Source: Casuarina equisetifolia (lineage: Eukaryota; Streptophyta; Magnoliopsida; Fagales; Casuarinaceae). From it: a DNA stretch of 64,000 nt. The position numbers and the translations under genes were made by a program. The notes below the pieces were generated by a model, which did no database searches, was not told the origin of the DNA, and saw only the letters and a program-made list of their open reading frames with translations. Positions 41,117 through 55,504 of the stretch are shown piece after piece. The number at the start of each line of letters is the position of its first letter. Within the stretch, counting starts at the first letter, position 1. The stretch spans positions 20,256,021 to 20,320,020 of the forward strand of contig CM052362.1 in the NCBI GenBank assembly GCA_028551475.1, given 5' to 3'.

Positions 41117-41202
41117 CTTACCCAACGTGGGTGAGCTGTACAGTCCCCCTCAAGAAAGGTGAAGCTGAGTGGTTGACTCAGATTAAGAGGCATTGGTTGA
41201 CT
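41117..41202. promoter_or_regulatory. Palindrome and W-box pair in the chitinase B promoter
   Basis: CTTACCCAACGTGGGTGAG (41117-41135) is a near-perfect inverted repeat with an ACGT core. TTGACT occurs at 41173-41178 and 41197-41202, 24 bp apart. The same three sites recur upstream of C. The TTGACY core is the WRKY binding site. Control by pathogen signals is inference. Confidence 0.45.
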
Positions 41203-41469
41203 AAACTTGAAGAATGTGATCATTACTACAAATTCTCAAGAATTGTCATTGAGCATAACAGCTGGGTCGGAAGCATAAGAAGTTGATTTTCTGATTTTTT
41301 TTTTTTTTTTGGTTTTTATTCCTCGGGGTTTCGATCGTCTCTCTCGTGGACAAAACCAATAACCAAGAGGAAAAAGGCAACTTTATGTATGAGATTTTAA
41401 AATTGTAGCTCCATTTGCACCCCCTGAAATAATGAAAGCAGAAGAACGGATATTGCCATATGTTGTTGA

Positions 41470-42520
41470 ATTTTCAAGACCTAATGCAAGCTACATTGAG
41501 AGAATTCTTTCATTGATATTGGAATATTTGATTAGTAGGTATCTTCCATCTCCATTTGTTTTTATTTGTACGTAACGTAGTGCTTATGCTGTTGTTTTCT
41601 TGTTATTTGTGTGTAGTCTTACTCTGCTGTTCTTTCCATTTCAATTGTCGTACAGTGGCACATTAAAATGGCTTTTACAATATGTATCATAAAATATGTT
41701 AACAAATACCTTGTTGAATTGGAGTAGACATTGCTTATGGCCTTAGGTCTTTAGTTCAACATTTACCTCTCTCCTTTTACCAAGCTTAAAAGAAAAAAAA
41801 AACAAAAATGGTATCATAAGATATGTTTGACCTTAACAATTTTAGCTTATGATGTTAACATTATATTAAAAATGAAATTATATAGTTTATGAAATTTATG
41901 TTTTTTATCAATAAATAAGAATTTCAACTATCCTAAATATGATTTCTTTGGTATGATTTTGTTTTTTGTATTTGTGAATGAAACATGTTAATTAATGGAA
42001 ACAAATTTTGTTATAAGCGAAAATTAACTATTTACATCATGAGATAATTACAACTCTAATGAAAACATTAGGGTTCTTTTACTTTCAATTTTTAGAGTTT
42101 CTCTTTTTATTAGAAGACATTTGTTATATATACTCTTCACTACTACTTAGATTTATAAGTAAACCATCAAAACTTGAATTTTTATAGCATACTTACTACA
42201 AAATCAATTTATCGAGTATTAGAGTTATATCCTAAGATTTATTTTCTTTTTATAGAGTAAATAATTTTATGGCTTATTATCGTCACCTCTACAGATATTT
42301 CAGCTTTAAAATTCTATTATTTTCGTAGATAACTTCAATTTTATTGGCTAAGATATGTTATAAAATTATTATATTGATAATCTTGCCTTCAGCGGTCTTC
42401 TATTTTCTCCGATTAAATTTTATTTCTTTTTTTCTTCCTCTAGAATTTGTGGGTAATTTATGTCCTACTTTGCATATTGAAGCCACATTTTTTATATCTT
42501 TTTCTCTATTGTTCATGTTA
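41470..42520. other. Block unique to unit B
   Basis: Units B and C align up to GATATT(G/A)CCATA (about 41450-41462) and again from TTAGATCTCC (about 42520). Between these, B has about 1 kb of AT-rich sequence and C only about 40 bp of unrelated sequence. It contains an A-rich run near 41790. No coding or transposon signature was recognised. Confidence 0.6.
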
Positions 42521-45500
42521 GATCTCCGGTTATGTTTTACACTCCTTGAACATAAGTTAGTTGCAACCTACAATCCATGCTGAGATTTGGCTTTAAGGAA
42601 CAATTAGAGATGTTATGAATGATGTTAAGAACATTATGAAAAGTTTAATATTACTTAACTATTACTTAAGAATTTCTTTCACCGTAACTGATTAGATTAC
42701 AATATGCAAATCCCCAGAAAAGAGTAATAGAATAGTTTTAAATTGTTGATTCAATATACGAGCATTAATAGCTGGACCTTTGAGAGCAGAGTGCTCGGAA
42801 AAATCGTATCAACTTATTTTGCGGACAAGTGCGAAGTTCCCAATAGTTGCGCCGTACTCTAATGGTTGGGTAGGCTCCTTTTATTAATATGCTTAACAGC
42901 ATATTTCTAACCTTATCAATAGTATCATCAATACTATTGGATGGCCAATAGTATTGCATGCTCAACGACATATTCCAGACCTTATCCCTTGGATGCTGGC
43001 AACTATACATTTTTTCTATCCAAACATGATATTCTCATGTCCCTGTACAGAATAGTTCAATGAAACGATTGGAAGCAGGCCTTGATCAAATGATATGTTA
43101 TTGCGACGAAAAGAAGTCATCCTGCCCCCAGAATAGTTCAACTATACATTTTTTCTATCCTCGACTAGTACGATCATGGATAGAGGACTCCTAGCCTTGC
43201 ACTCGGGTTGTGATAAATCTAAATATGAAAGAAAGATGCTTGATTGATTGCAACGAAAACACAGACAACAAATATTGAATGCACAATTGAGTGCTCACAA
43301 GCTGAGAATAGATCAATTCTATTAACAGTTGTCAAAGACTGACAAGGTTTATTTTGTACACAGAATTTATATAAAACAAACAGGCATAGAATATATACTG
43401 ACTTAAGCTCATAACACTACTGAAATGAAAGCAAACAACATCGGTGTTTGACGGGTTGCTAACGTTTTATAAAGCTATTACCGCTCAAACTTGCATATGA
43501 TCCATTTCAAATGGATACATGGAGAATTATTTGGACACGTGCAGTCATGTTAGATTGCCTGGGGCGAATACATGATGTCAGGGACGGCGATTAAAGTATA
43601 GAACTTAGGTCATCCGGCGCAACTTCAGCGTTCGTTTTCTAAAGAATGAAATTTACGAAACACTACGTGACAATAGACCTTAATCAAGGGGATAATATGC
43701 TAAATTTAGACGGAACCAATCTTAGATACTGTCCTTGATTGGCAGTAATAACAATAGTTCTAACTTCTGTCGACACGGCAGAGAACCAGAAAAATAAAGT
43801 AAAAATACTAACAGAGGAATCCAGTCTTCATTGATCATTACGTCTTTAGTACTGTATCCCTCACTCGTTGTCCCAGGAGCAGCCGGGATCCTCGTTGTCG
43901 ACAAGATAGTTCAGAAGTGAGATGATAATGGATCTGGTCTTTTGCTTCGGCTTCACGTGTCTTTCTAAAAAGTGACTTTGAAGCTTCCGATTTTCTAATA
44001 TCTCAGCCGTCTAACGTGTTTGAATAATAATGTAGTCTATGTGAGGTCTATGGACTTGAATGCTAAGGTGACGGCTAAAAATGCGGACTAGTAGCCCTTC
44101 AAACTTATCCGAGAAAAAGAAAAGAACCACTGGAGACGATGGAAGAGAATCACAGAGAAATAATTGCGAACGAATCAATCTTTGATTAAAAAATTCGAAA
44201 CTGGGGTTTAAAAATAAATTTTTGGTTTATCTCCATTCATACTTATCCGACGAAGAAAAAAGAAACCATCGAGAATGATGAAAGAGAAGAGAGAAGAAAA
44301 TCACAAATGAATCAATCAGATTAAAAAATTCGGAATTTGGGTTAAAAAAATATTAGTTTACGCCTTCGTTCATTCTTATCCGAAGAAAAAAAAAACATCG
44401 AAGGTGATGGAAGAGAATGAAAGAGAAAAGAATTGCAAATCAATATCTGATTAAAAAATTCGAAACTAGGGATTAGAAAAAAGATTGGTTTATCTCCATT
44501 CATATTTATCGGAGAAGGGAAAAAAAAACTATGGAGGGTGGGAGAAGAGAATGTCAACCGGATTAAAAAATTTAAAACTTGGGTAGGAGACGTGGAAGGC
44601 ACAGTTTCACCTCTCTTCAAAAGGTCACATTGAAGAGAGAAGTTATCCAAACTTAAAAGGCATATTACAAATATCTTTTTTTTGTAATATGAGACTTTAT
44701 TGTCCAATAAAAATATATCAGTTTACCTTGAAACATTTTCCATATATATAAGTATAATTTGGTTTCAATCTTCATTTGGAATTAGGATTCGTTTGATAAT
44801 AAAATTTAAGATAATTTATTTGGTTGCTCTACATATGTGCTGATTTAGTTGATGTGCAACCCGTGCTAGCGTAGTCCGGGCGTATCTGGGTTTACTTTTT
44901 TGGGAAATCAACTTTATTTAACATACTTTTACCCAATAAATGTCTATTTGAACAATAATGTTAAATATTTGCATAAATAGAACCACCGTATATAGGTATA
45001 CAATAGGAATTAAAATGAATTACAACTCTCAAAGATGACATTTTTAATCTTTAAGTGTTATGATGTGAATATCTAGTTGTATATTACTAAAATATGGACT
45101 TATGTGCATGGTTAAATGTGATTATTTTTCCCATTTTATAAGTGAATTTTCTAGACAAATTTAGGCATCTTTTTACATGGCATCAAAATCCATGTCTTCC
45201 TTAACATCTCTACAAATTTAGATAAATTATATCCATTAAGAAAGTGACGGCAAAATATGGATGTTCAATCCCATATTGTGGTAAGGAGGCATATTATAAT
45301 ATGAATATTTCATCTTACATATTAAGATGTGAAGTTGTGTGTTTAGTTAAATATAGTTCTTTCTTCCATTTCTTGAGCTGATTTTTGAAGTAGATTTAGG
45401 CTTTCTTACATTTGACTTTTAATGGATCTCACTATTAGTCTTAGTAATAATATTTAATCTTTAAAGTAATAATATTTTATTATTATTATTATTATTGCGA

Positions 45501-46838
45501 ACTTCCCATGCAGTTCCATTTCTCAATGAAAAGTCTATAGGACCTGACACATTGTGCCAATTAATATTAAGCGGTCCTAGGTGAACCATAATGGTCAATC
45601 TGGACCTGATAGATAGGCATATGAATATTGCCGAGTCATTCTAGAGCTCATCCCGAAATGGAATAATGCCCCTTTCCTGGGGGAATACCTTCCGAAAAGC
45701 AGCTTCCGGAGAAAATACCACCTTACTGATCACTTGGGCGTTCAAGGGATTAAAGGGATTAAAGGGATGAAAAGAGAAAAAGTTAGGATTGTCTCTTGAT
45801 CAGATTCTTGATTACTCAATATATCAAATCCGAACTATCTAGTAAAGATGGCAATCTACGTTCAGTGTGAGGCTTGAAGGGAACAAACTACAGCAGGACG
45901 ATTTCTTAAACTGATGGCTTACTTTATTCTTCTTTTATGGACGAACGAATGTGCTACTTTCAACTGGCAAAGCACCTGATATATTCTTCAGTTCCATCTT
46001 TCGATCTTGGATTGGATCATCGCTTTCTACAAAAGGATGCTACTTTGTAGAACATAATTAGAACGCTATCAATTGAAGGCCAAGCATGGAAGCTAAAGCG
46101 ACTTCCTTTTAAGCTCCCGTAGAGAATCAGAATTTCTGAACGACAAGTGGATGGTAGAATCTAGAACGGTGTGCCAGTTTCTAATTGGGTCAACATAGTC
46201 CTATTGGTTTTTAGGTCTCTTTACATGTTTACGGTAGGGATTTAGAAGGAGATTAACCGATTAACCCATGTGGGCGTCACGTGTCTGTTCGACACCTTAC
46301 AATTTTCCACGTGCATGCCTGATCTGCAAGTCAAGCGTACCCGTCAATCAAACTAAAAGGAGACAGTTCCAGACCACGTTCATGCCACGTTACCCTTCGA
46401 GTTTGCGTACGTTGAGAAGCAGCTTTGTCAGAGACTGACTCTTTGGTTTGGATTCTACGATCCGATGATCAAACTGTTTTGGAAGATTTTGATAATGTTT
46501 TTAGCAATGTTACATCTGGGCAAAAGATGTTGACTACTTGAGCCGTGGATGGCTGTCCACATGAGCACTGATTCCCAAGCGCACAACGCTGTGCCATTTT
46601 GCAATATTTGGTGAAGCATCATCTATAGTAAGTGATGAAACATCCAGACGAAGAAGATTAGAAATGGACGCTGCCTAATCGTCACAGATGTTGTCGGATG
46701 AAACATCAAAATGGCATATGCTCTTTTGAGGAAGCATAACCTCCAAACGTAGACTATTTTGCAGATCATAAGATGGCCAATCAACTTACCTCTTGGCATC
46801 ATGAATAAATGGATGTTCGATTTCCAGCCAACAGAATC

Positions 46839-46888
46839 ACATAATACATACATATATATATATATATTTAACATAATTTGCACACATA

Positions 46889-46937
<49 letters not shown>

Positions 46938-46950
46938 ACATAATTTGCGC
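46839..46950 (+). repeat. (AT)n microsatellite in a small tandem duplication
   Basis: CATAATACATA, an AT run and TTTAACATAATTTGC occur twice in tandem. The first AT run is short (46852-46867). The second is about 21 AT units (46893-46934). Confidence 0.9.
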
Positions 46951-47598
46951 CACTTTTAGTCAATTCGAACATATTTCACATCGCCTGTCTTGTTAATTTT
47001 GAATAAAGTTAACTTATGTGACGTAACTGGATTAAAGATTATGTATATATTCCGAGTGACTTTGGTCTCCTTATGGTTATTACGGTTCCCGTAACTATAT
47101 GCATATGATCTTCTAGAGTGTGGTTCTTCAAGATCTTTATAAAATAATTATGGTAAATCCATTACTTACAGAAAATTCTGATGATTTAAAAGAGTGTATT
47201 TGTGTTCTGTTTATTATAAATTTCTAAAACTTTAAAACAATGAAGAGTGGTATTCTCTTCATATTTAAACCGAATTTTCATGAATTTTTTAACAATGTAA
47301 AATAATATCTCCACACCACTTATTTAATATCGTTCTGTCCCATATCCAATCGCATTGAAGTAAAATGAAAAGCCACATGAAGCCCTAACTTGATCGAATA
47401 GACAGAGCTATAAAGTGTACGTTGAGACTAGTACTGACTAAAATACGTGGATCTTATAATACATACGTAGCGAACACATATATTCATCTATGACTTATTC
47501 ACTAGGTAGTAATCATAATACATGTTACACCCCATGGATAGAGAAAATCCAAACGCTGTGTAACTTATTCATCAGAGCATGCTTTGAGTGAGCAGTGG
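46951..47598. other. 3' flank of the chitinase pseudogene
   Basis: AT-rich with no gene recognised. It is not alignable with the 3' flanks of A-C, which fits the pseudogene being a more distant paralogue. Confidence 0.45.
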
Positions 47599-48483
<885 letters not shown>

Positions 48484-48530
48484 GCTTAGATTCTATAGGT
48501 TCTCCTTTGGCTCATGAATGCTGCCTGAGT

Positions 48531-48542
48531 GCATATATATAG
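48531..48542 (-). promoter_or_regulatory. TATA box of the chitinase pseudogene
   Basis: CTATATATATGC on the minus strand lies about 50 bp before the ATG. Its sequence differs from the CTATAAAAGG of the other four loci. Confidence 0.6.
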
Positions 48543-48544
48543 GT

Positions 48545-50056
48545 GCGATGTGAGTCCAAACGCTACGGTAGAAAAGTATGACAGACGTGTCTTGCGGGTA
48601 ACAAATTGTTGATTTTTATCTTCTGTCGAGCAAAAGACAAGGGAAAAAAAATCTAATGTTCATGAATTCTAACGGAAAGCTCAGTGAACGATTCAAAAGC
48701 CCCATCAATCAGACTAAAGAGCCATCCTAATTGTCCCATTGAAGAAAGTGAGAATTTGGGAGGGAGAGCTTATAAAAAAGACTAGGGCTTTTGAAATGTG
48801 GATTACATATTTGCCCGTGGCCTATTCTTGAAGAAATTTTTTGCATGTTTGAATGACTTGCTTGTATAATTTCCATAATATGAAGATCTAATTTTTTAAA
48901 AACAAACACTATCTCGGAAAGAACATGCTTATTATCATGGATTCATCAACATCAGATCGCCGTCCAAAATAAAGAAAAACTTGACCCTAATTAGGTGCAA
49001 TTCCAAAGCCACAGATATTTCAAAAAAGCTTATCGTCTGTCACAGTCAACTGATACATATAGGCCTTGTACGTGGCAAACGGCCACTGCTAAATCGTCAT
49101 ATGAGAAGTCGGAAGTTTGTTAAGACTTCCATCGGATATGCTAGTGGACATAAAGTTTCAAGTCTCTTCCTGAAGTTCCAAATAGCCTGGCTCTTACGAC
49201 TTTATCCTTTTTATTAACAAAATGGACGGTAACCATTCCCCCTGCACGTCCTTTGCCGAGGTTGAACCGACAACACATACCCTTGTTCGAAGTAGAAAAT
49301 TACCAATTGCTTACAAGAACGAGCAATTCTTATCTTAGATTTTAGCACACGACTTGGAACTTTTAGATGATGCTTGTCCTTTTAGGTTGTCATTTTATTA
49401 CTTCATTTGAACCCAATAGTACTCTAGAATGTGACATTTATGTTAGGGAGAAAAGTTTCACATTGAAAAGATACAATATTGAGATAAAACTTAAACAAAA
49501 GAATGATCTTTCTACTTTTGAGTTAGTTTTTGGGATTAATTGTAGGCCTATTTCCAATATTGTATCAAAGCATAGGTTAATCTATTATAATTCTCATTCA
49601 ACCTTGAGTTCTTAAAATATGCTAGGTTTGCAAAATATCTATTTCACTAGTCTCATGTTGGAAAAATACAATCCTTAGATAATATTTCAATATAAAAATG
49701 TCTCCTATTCCTAAACTAGCTTTGGGTTGAACTATAAGCCTACTTCAAATATGATATCAAAGTCTATGATGATTAATTACAACTCATGTTTAACTTTTAG
49801 CCATACTTCAATATGTTTAGTGTGCAAGAAGTGTTCATTCCACCCTCCTCAATTATGAGCCCAAGATATTCATGATGTGTATAAGAGTGTTAGAGACAAA
49901 GGTCTTAACATTAGAAAGATATGATTTTGGTATAGTGTTTAAATATATTTTTTTTTAAAAAAAAAGTCCTCACAACCTAAGCAGCTTTTGTGTTAGGCAA
50001 TGGGCTACCATATATAATTAGAAAAGAAATTACTTTACAAGGACAACTATAACTCT
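48545..50056. other. Intergenic stretch with a degenerate duplicated block
   Basis: No gene recognised. About 49430-49600 and 49655-49800 are related: each has a GAAAA(A/G)ATACAAT block and later a (G/C)TAGGCC or TAAGCC...TTCAA/TTCCAATAT...TATCAAAG block. This looks like an old tandem duplication of repeat sequence. Confidence 0.4.
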
Positions 50057-50355
50057 TGTTTTCAGTGAAAGGTTAAGAATTAAATATTATTATAAAAGCA
50101 TTACAAATTGTTCATTTACAAACATCAACATTTAGGCTCAAATATTACATTTGGTAAATTCCAAAGCTCTTGCAAAAACTTATTATAATTTATAGGCTTG
50201 ACTCCCATAATAAATGAAATCTCCCATTTCACGTCTTTCTTGATTTTAGTAGTAATGGTTGAATTGTCTAAACTTTTTTCACTGAATCTTTTTCTATTTA
50301 TTTCCCTCCAAATGTGATACAATACAACATTAAAAGAAAGAATGTTAACAATAGC
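50057..50355 (-). mobile_element. 5'-truncated LINE 3' end
   Basis: The frame 50322-50125 (YHIWREINRKRF, then KKDV, then NKFLQELWNLP) matches the last 64 residues of the intact LINE ORF2 at 35750-35945, with the frame still open. After the stop the 3' UTR also aligns, ending CCTTTCACT with a decayed A-tail at about 50057-50063. Only about 300 bp is left. It is a diverged member of the same family, inserted in the opposite orientation. Confidence 0.85.
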
Positions 50356-52529
50356 TTACAAGAATAACTAAAGCTTATCATAGCTTTAGAAGAGTTATTA
50401 AAGGTTTTAGACAATGTTTAACCTTTTCAAAAGTTATTCTTTAATTTTTTTTATAAGTATATGATTTCTATATCTAAAGGTAACAATACATGATAAGACT
50501 AAGGGCATACCCTTGGTTAAGACCACATAAAATATCATGTCAAATAAAAAAGAGTCGCATCTAACCTCCAAGCATGCTAAATATATATAATTTTAGGTGT
50601 TTTAGGTATCTTTCTTAAAATGAAAAATTTCTCTCTAATAAGTCTCTAAATAGATTCAAGAGTAACATTTCTAGAGTTGACAATGTATTTAAAAATTATA
50701 TCATTCATTTTTTTTTCAAATAGCACAAACAAATGAGACAAATTCATATTTAATAATACTTGCCATGAAACACTTCCCTTTCGCATGGTGAAGAAGTCAA
50801 TTAATTCTTGCAGTTCATGATAAATAGTATGGTTGTATGTTGAGAATAGTCTCTAGATGTTCATGTATTGCTATAATTTATGAAACCCTATGAAGATATG
50901 GTCCTTAAACTTGCTTGAAGTGCAATATAGGAAGCAACTCTTATCTTTATATATTCAAAGGAACTGAAGTCTATCCCTTGATGCTAACCAATTTTGTATA
51001 GCTGGTCATAATATTACAAATTAACATGGAATTGCAAACTTGAACCATACAATTTTATATCAATTCACTTTAGAGCCTTAGGGGGTAATTTCTATCCAAG
51101 TGTATTTAATTGAGTACTTTTCATCAATTGAAATGGTCTATATAAGCTTATATTTTATCACATCATTTGGCCTAGACAAATTATTGATATTGCTTTTAAG
51201 ATGTGCCATGAGAATCACTTGTTAGTATGTAAGTTCCACTTTCCTTTCATAATTATTGCTTCTAACTTTGCATCCCTAAGTATTCCAAAGTCACGAATAG
51301 CTTCCTCTCTAATTTTGCTAGCTATGAGTCCTTATGATAATCAAAAATCATTTTATAGCGATACTAATTTCCTATTACTATCCATTTCTTTCTAGTAGCA
51401 ACTATGGACTTTATCAAGAACAAGCATTTGTACTCTAGAGTCCATTAATATGTGAAACTAGACAAAATCAATTGTTTTTTAAGACTATACAACCTTGCAT
51501 GGCATGATTCATTATGGACAACATCTTACACCAAGATTATAAAGGGAAAATCACTTTGTATAGTTGCCAAATTGAGGTTAGTTGTAAAAGCCTACTCATG
51601 TAATGGGAATACAAATTTTAAGATCTTTCAAAACAAGATTTACAAAATTGCAGCAATTCTCCTAGAGATATGTTTATAGATGGTATGTTCAAAGACACTA
51701 TTACATAGTCCTTATTCAATATAAAGTTAGCTCAAAGGAAGAAAAATATTAATTACAAATAAGCTTCACCATGACATTGGACATCCACTACATTAACATG
51801 GACCTTCACTACAATGGTTTGATTTGAACCATCCTACAATGCCATTGTTATTGTGTGGGCTCTAAGCTTACCCATATTTATAACGATGTAAAGTAAGATC
51901 AGACTTTGATACCATGCCATTCAAATCTAGATGTTAACTTAAGAGAATGAGTCTTTTGTTAGATATAAACTTTACCATAGGATCCTTCATTAGCAATGTA
52001 AGACTAAACATTCATATTGTCAACACATACTAATTGTAATGGTTTTCTCTATCTCCTATGTACTATTTTAAAAATGATAGTATATTAGAATTATTGATAT
52101 TTATTTATTTATTTTTATTTCATATGTTACGTACATTTTGTGATATGCAAAAGCATATTGTTTTCCTAGTACTTGAATATTAAATGTAAATAAATTGTTA
52201 AACAGTATATTTTATATTGTACTTGCGAGTTATTGTAGGTTTCCTAAAACCAAGCATTTTGTTTGTATTCTTCTCTCCATAATATCAAATCTAGCATTAT
52301 CTATTTTACTTGTAGAGATTACTTCACTCTTGTATTATAAAATCTTATGGCTTTAAAGAAAACTTAGTGTCAATGTTGTTGAAGAAATCCAACATATGAA
52401 TATTGATGCACATGAACAAATATCCAAGCTGAAGTTATTACTTGAAATCTAGACAAGAGAATCCTTCACCTCATAGCTTCAACAAGGCATGACTTAGCAA
52501 AATATTTTTCATTTAAAATATATCATTAA
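50356..52529. other. AT-rich intergenic stretch
   Basis: No gene or complete element recognised on either strand. Scattered small open frames have no family signature. Confidence 0.5.
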
Positions 52530-52564
52530 TAGATCTTATTGATCCACCACATCAATAAGATCTA
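52530..52564. repeat. Perfect inverted repeat 1 (14-bp arms)
   Basis: TAGATCTTATTGAT at 52530-52543 is followed by CCACCAC and then its exact complement at 52551-52564. The right arm overlaps a second inverted repeat. Confidence 0.95.
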
Positions 52565-52565
52565 T

Positions 52566-52613
52566 AAGAGTAGCACCCTAACTTATAGATCTTATAGTTA
52601 GGGTGCTACTCTT
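52566..52613. repeat. Perfect inverted repeat 2 (17-bp arms)
   Basis: AAGAGTAGCACCCTAAC (52566-52582) and its exact complement (52597-52613) flank a 14-base loop. The loop begins with the complement of the preceding AAGATCTATAAG stretch, which creates a third, overlapping 12-bp inverted pair (AAGATCTATAAG near 52557 and CTTATAGATCTT near 52582). Confidence 0.95.
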
Positions 52614-53259
52614 AGAATTGCCTTATTGTCTTTTTGGCCAAGTATTTGCTGCATTTGAAAAATGAAAAGTAATTTCTAAAGTTTTATTAGATTATCTTTT
52701 TCTTTTTCTTTTTTCTTTTTAAAGTAAAGCTGCATAATCAGATTGACCATTTATTAATGAGAGAAGTCAATGACTTAAGAAGAAGGAAGCTCAATTCTAT
52801 CTTAACATAGAGCTGATATTAAAAATACACAGTTATAATACTCTTTAAGGTTTATTTGAGAAAGGCCGGTGGTTTCTCTTGCACTAGGGGGGATATGCGT
52901 AGTGTTAATTGAAATCCTAACACACCTTGCTCTTTCGTTAAACGAAAAAGGGATAATTAATGAGCTTCACCAATACTCCCCAACCTCATTAAAAGTTCTA
53001 GGGTGTAGTTACAATGGAAACTCTATATGATAATGTATGGATTATTCTTGAGAGAAATGTGGATATTATGAAGTTTGTTATGAAGACTTATAAACTTGCC
53101 TGACTGATGTTTTGCAAAACATTTGTATTACAGAAAAGCAACTTGTGAATTTGAAATGTGGGTACCATGCTTGCGCTTAATACCATTGCAGATTACCATA
53201 TTAACTTGTATTTGAATAGTCAAAGAGCACAACTCTACTCTTGAATCCTCTCAGCGCTA

Positions 53260-55470
53260 TTTGTTCTACTTAAATCATTTCTTGGTTATCGCTAGTCTTT
53301 CTCATTAATCAAACTCGATAGCTTTTACTGAGGGATAATCTTTGAGGTCTTTGCTTGAGTTAGAAGTACCAACAAATCTCCCTATACAAGAGAAGAAACC
53401 ACTGCAAAATTCGGAAAAGGGGGAAATGACAAAAAAAAAACTAATGAATAGATAACTAAGCAAATAAATTGTCTTCCTCACATTGGAGAAGTAAGAGCTT
53501 TAATTAACAATTATTCTCTTGAGACACTGAATCTTTTAGTGGCAAATTAATAAAGGAATAAGAGTTTCGAATGTATTGTGGGAATACCAAATAAGGAAGT
53601 GAGCTCAGCCAGTTGGATGTGTCTAAGGCCACTTGTTCAGTAAATTTAAGAATGCATAGATTGAAAATTTCATCACATTTTCTTCAAGACTTGATGAAGT
53701 TTTGAAACTATGTTAAAGGAACCTAAAATTCATTATCACTTCATCAATGACAAGTCTGCAACATGTGGCCATCCTTCATCCATGTGGTCTACCTTAAGGC
53801 TACGTTAGCCCTAAGGTCTAGCAATGCGCATCACCAGCGCTGCACAAAACTTTCCACGTCTTCCATCTTGTGTGATCCTCCACCCAAAGAACGAAGAAGT
53901 CATCCTGTTATAATTATTGTCCTGAACAGGTAGAGGTTGGCATACCAAGTTTGAGGGACGTGTTAGAATTATTCCCAGTACAAGAAGAAAAAAGAGTCTC
54001 CTGCTTTGTGTGTTCCTCTGCCCAGAAAGGAAGATGTGATTGCCAGCTCAAGAAGGAAAGAGCAAAGGAAAGCTAAAGCAATAACACAACGCTACCAAGG
54101 ATTAAGAAAGGAAACTCTGCACGCACCTAGCACGGGTCACGGCCAGATGCAGGTGATTTCTCCAAGCTTCGCAAAACTTTTATGACGAAAGAAGATTCTT
54201 TGAAAAGACAAAGATCGATTTTTTCTTATGCAGTAATTGTTTGAAGATTTCATATTTAATTTTCATTTTATCTATGTAAATTATTATTAATGTGCGTATA
54301 AAACAATCAAGAAATTCGAGAACGAATTTTCTCCACCCCTGTTTTGAGTTTGTACTCTTTTGCCATCAAGTTCTCTATTTTAACTATAAATATATCGAAA
54401 GATCCCATCCCAAATACATTTCAAGGTCTATCTTTTGTAATTCTTTTTCTAAATTTGGATGCGATTGTCAGAATTCGTATACAAAAAGTCTACTGGTAAT
54501 GCATTTCTGCCGTGTTATATGGGAAGAACCAATCCTATCCTCAACTTTATGCCTTATACTTTTAGGATTTCCGATATCTTATTTAATCCAATTTTTCTAC
54601 GGATGTAGGGACATTTAACATTCCATTAAACTAGTTCTGTGAAAGACGCATAATTTAATTAACTAGAATATATTCGATACGTTGAACTTAATCAATTTCC
54701 TTGCAATCTTGATATTGATTTGGTCAACTAGCAACATTACCCACTATGTGAATCTTTTCCAATCACACTAACAACTAATTATTAATCACACAATTTACTA
54801 TTACGTACGGACTAAAAAGGCCTAAATTAGACTTCTTTTCATAATGGTTCTTACAAAGTGAAAACGATTCGTACGGATGACATGTTAGTTCAAGGATCTT
54901 TCGCTATAACCATTGCGCCGCCCGGGACCTTGCTGCTACAGCATCCTAGTCTTCGAGTCACGGACTAAGGCCAAGTAGATGTCCTCCAACATGCAAGTAT
55001 AATAAATAACAAGGGATAGCTAGCATGTGGGATTCTGATAAATTTTTTGTGCCAAGTATAATGCCTATTCCTAATGTCTAGCCCTTTGTACGAGCGGTTT
55101 ACAGTCCATTGAGTAAAGACCATCTGTGGCATCATCAATCTTATAAATAAGGAGCGGGCTTCAACTCTTCAGACATGGGGGAGAAAGCTCAAGGAAGTGA
55201 GTTCCGGGGAAGTAGACATGGCGTGGTATTGGATCGGCTTATTTTCTAGTTTGTTGTCTAAAGCTCCAAGATAAGCCGAAACCAATATCACTCTTGTATG
55301 CTTCTTTCCATGGCTTTTCGATTTTTGTGCCGAAGCTATCAGCAGCAGCTTTTGCCTGATCCAAGATTCCTTTTTGGAGAATGCAAGTTTTCTCTGTCCT
55401 ATTTTACTTTCATATTGTTCTTATTTTTGTTATGGACTTATCGATGCTTTGATTTTAGAGAAGTCAGAGC
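53260..55470 (+). repeat. Second duplicated segment, copy 2
   Basis: Partner of 13180-14700. Similarity is interrupted by about 0.9 kb (53770-54650) that is unique here. The shared TATA box, leader and first codons at 55141-55270 are the best-conserved part. Confidence 0.7.
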
Positions 55471-55504
55471 ACCAAATGATAGCGGCAGAGACAACCTTTC
55501 GTAG
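55218..55504 (+). pseudogene. Disrupted copy of the small hypothetical ORF
   Basis: ATG at 55218 gives MAWYWIGLFSSLLSKAPR and then TAA at codon 19, where copy 1 has CGA. After the stop, ETNITLVCFFPWL matches copy 1, and then the two diverge. If copy 1 is a real gene, this one is broken. If not, both are simply non-coding duplicates. Confidence 0.3.
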
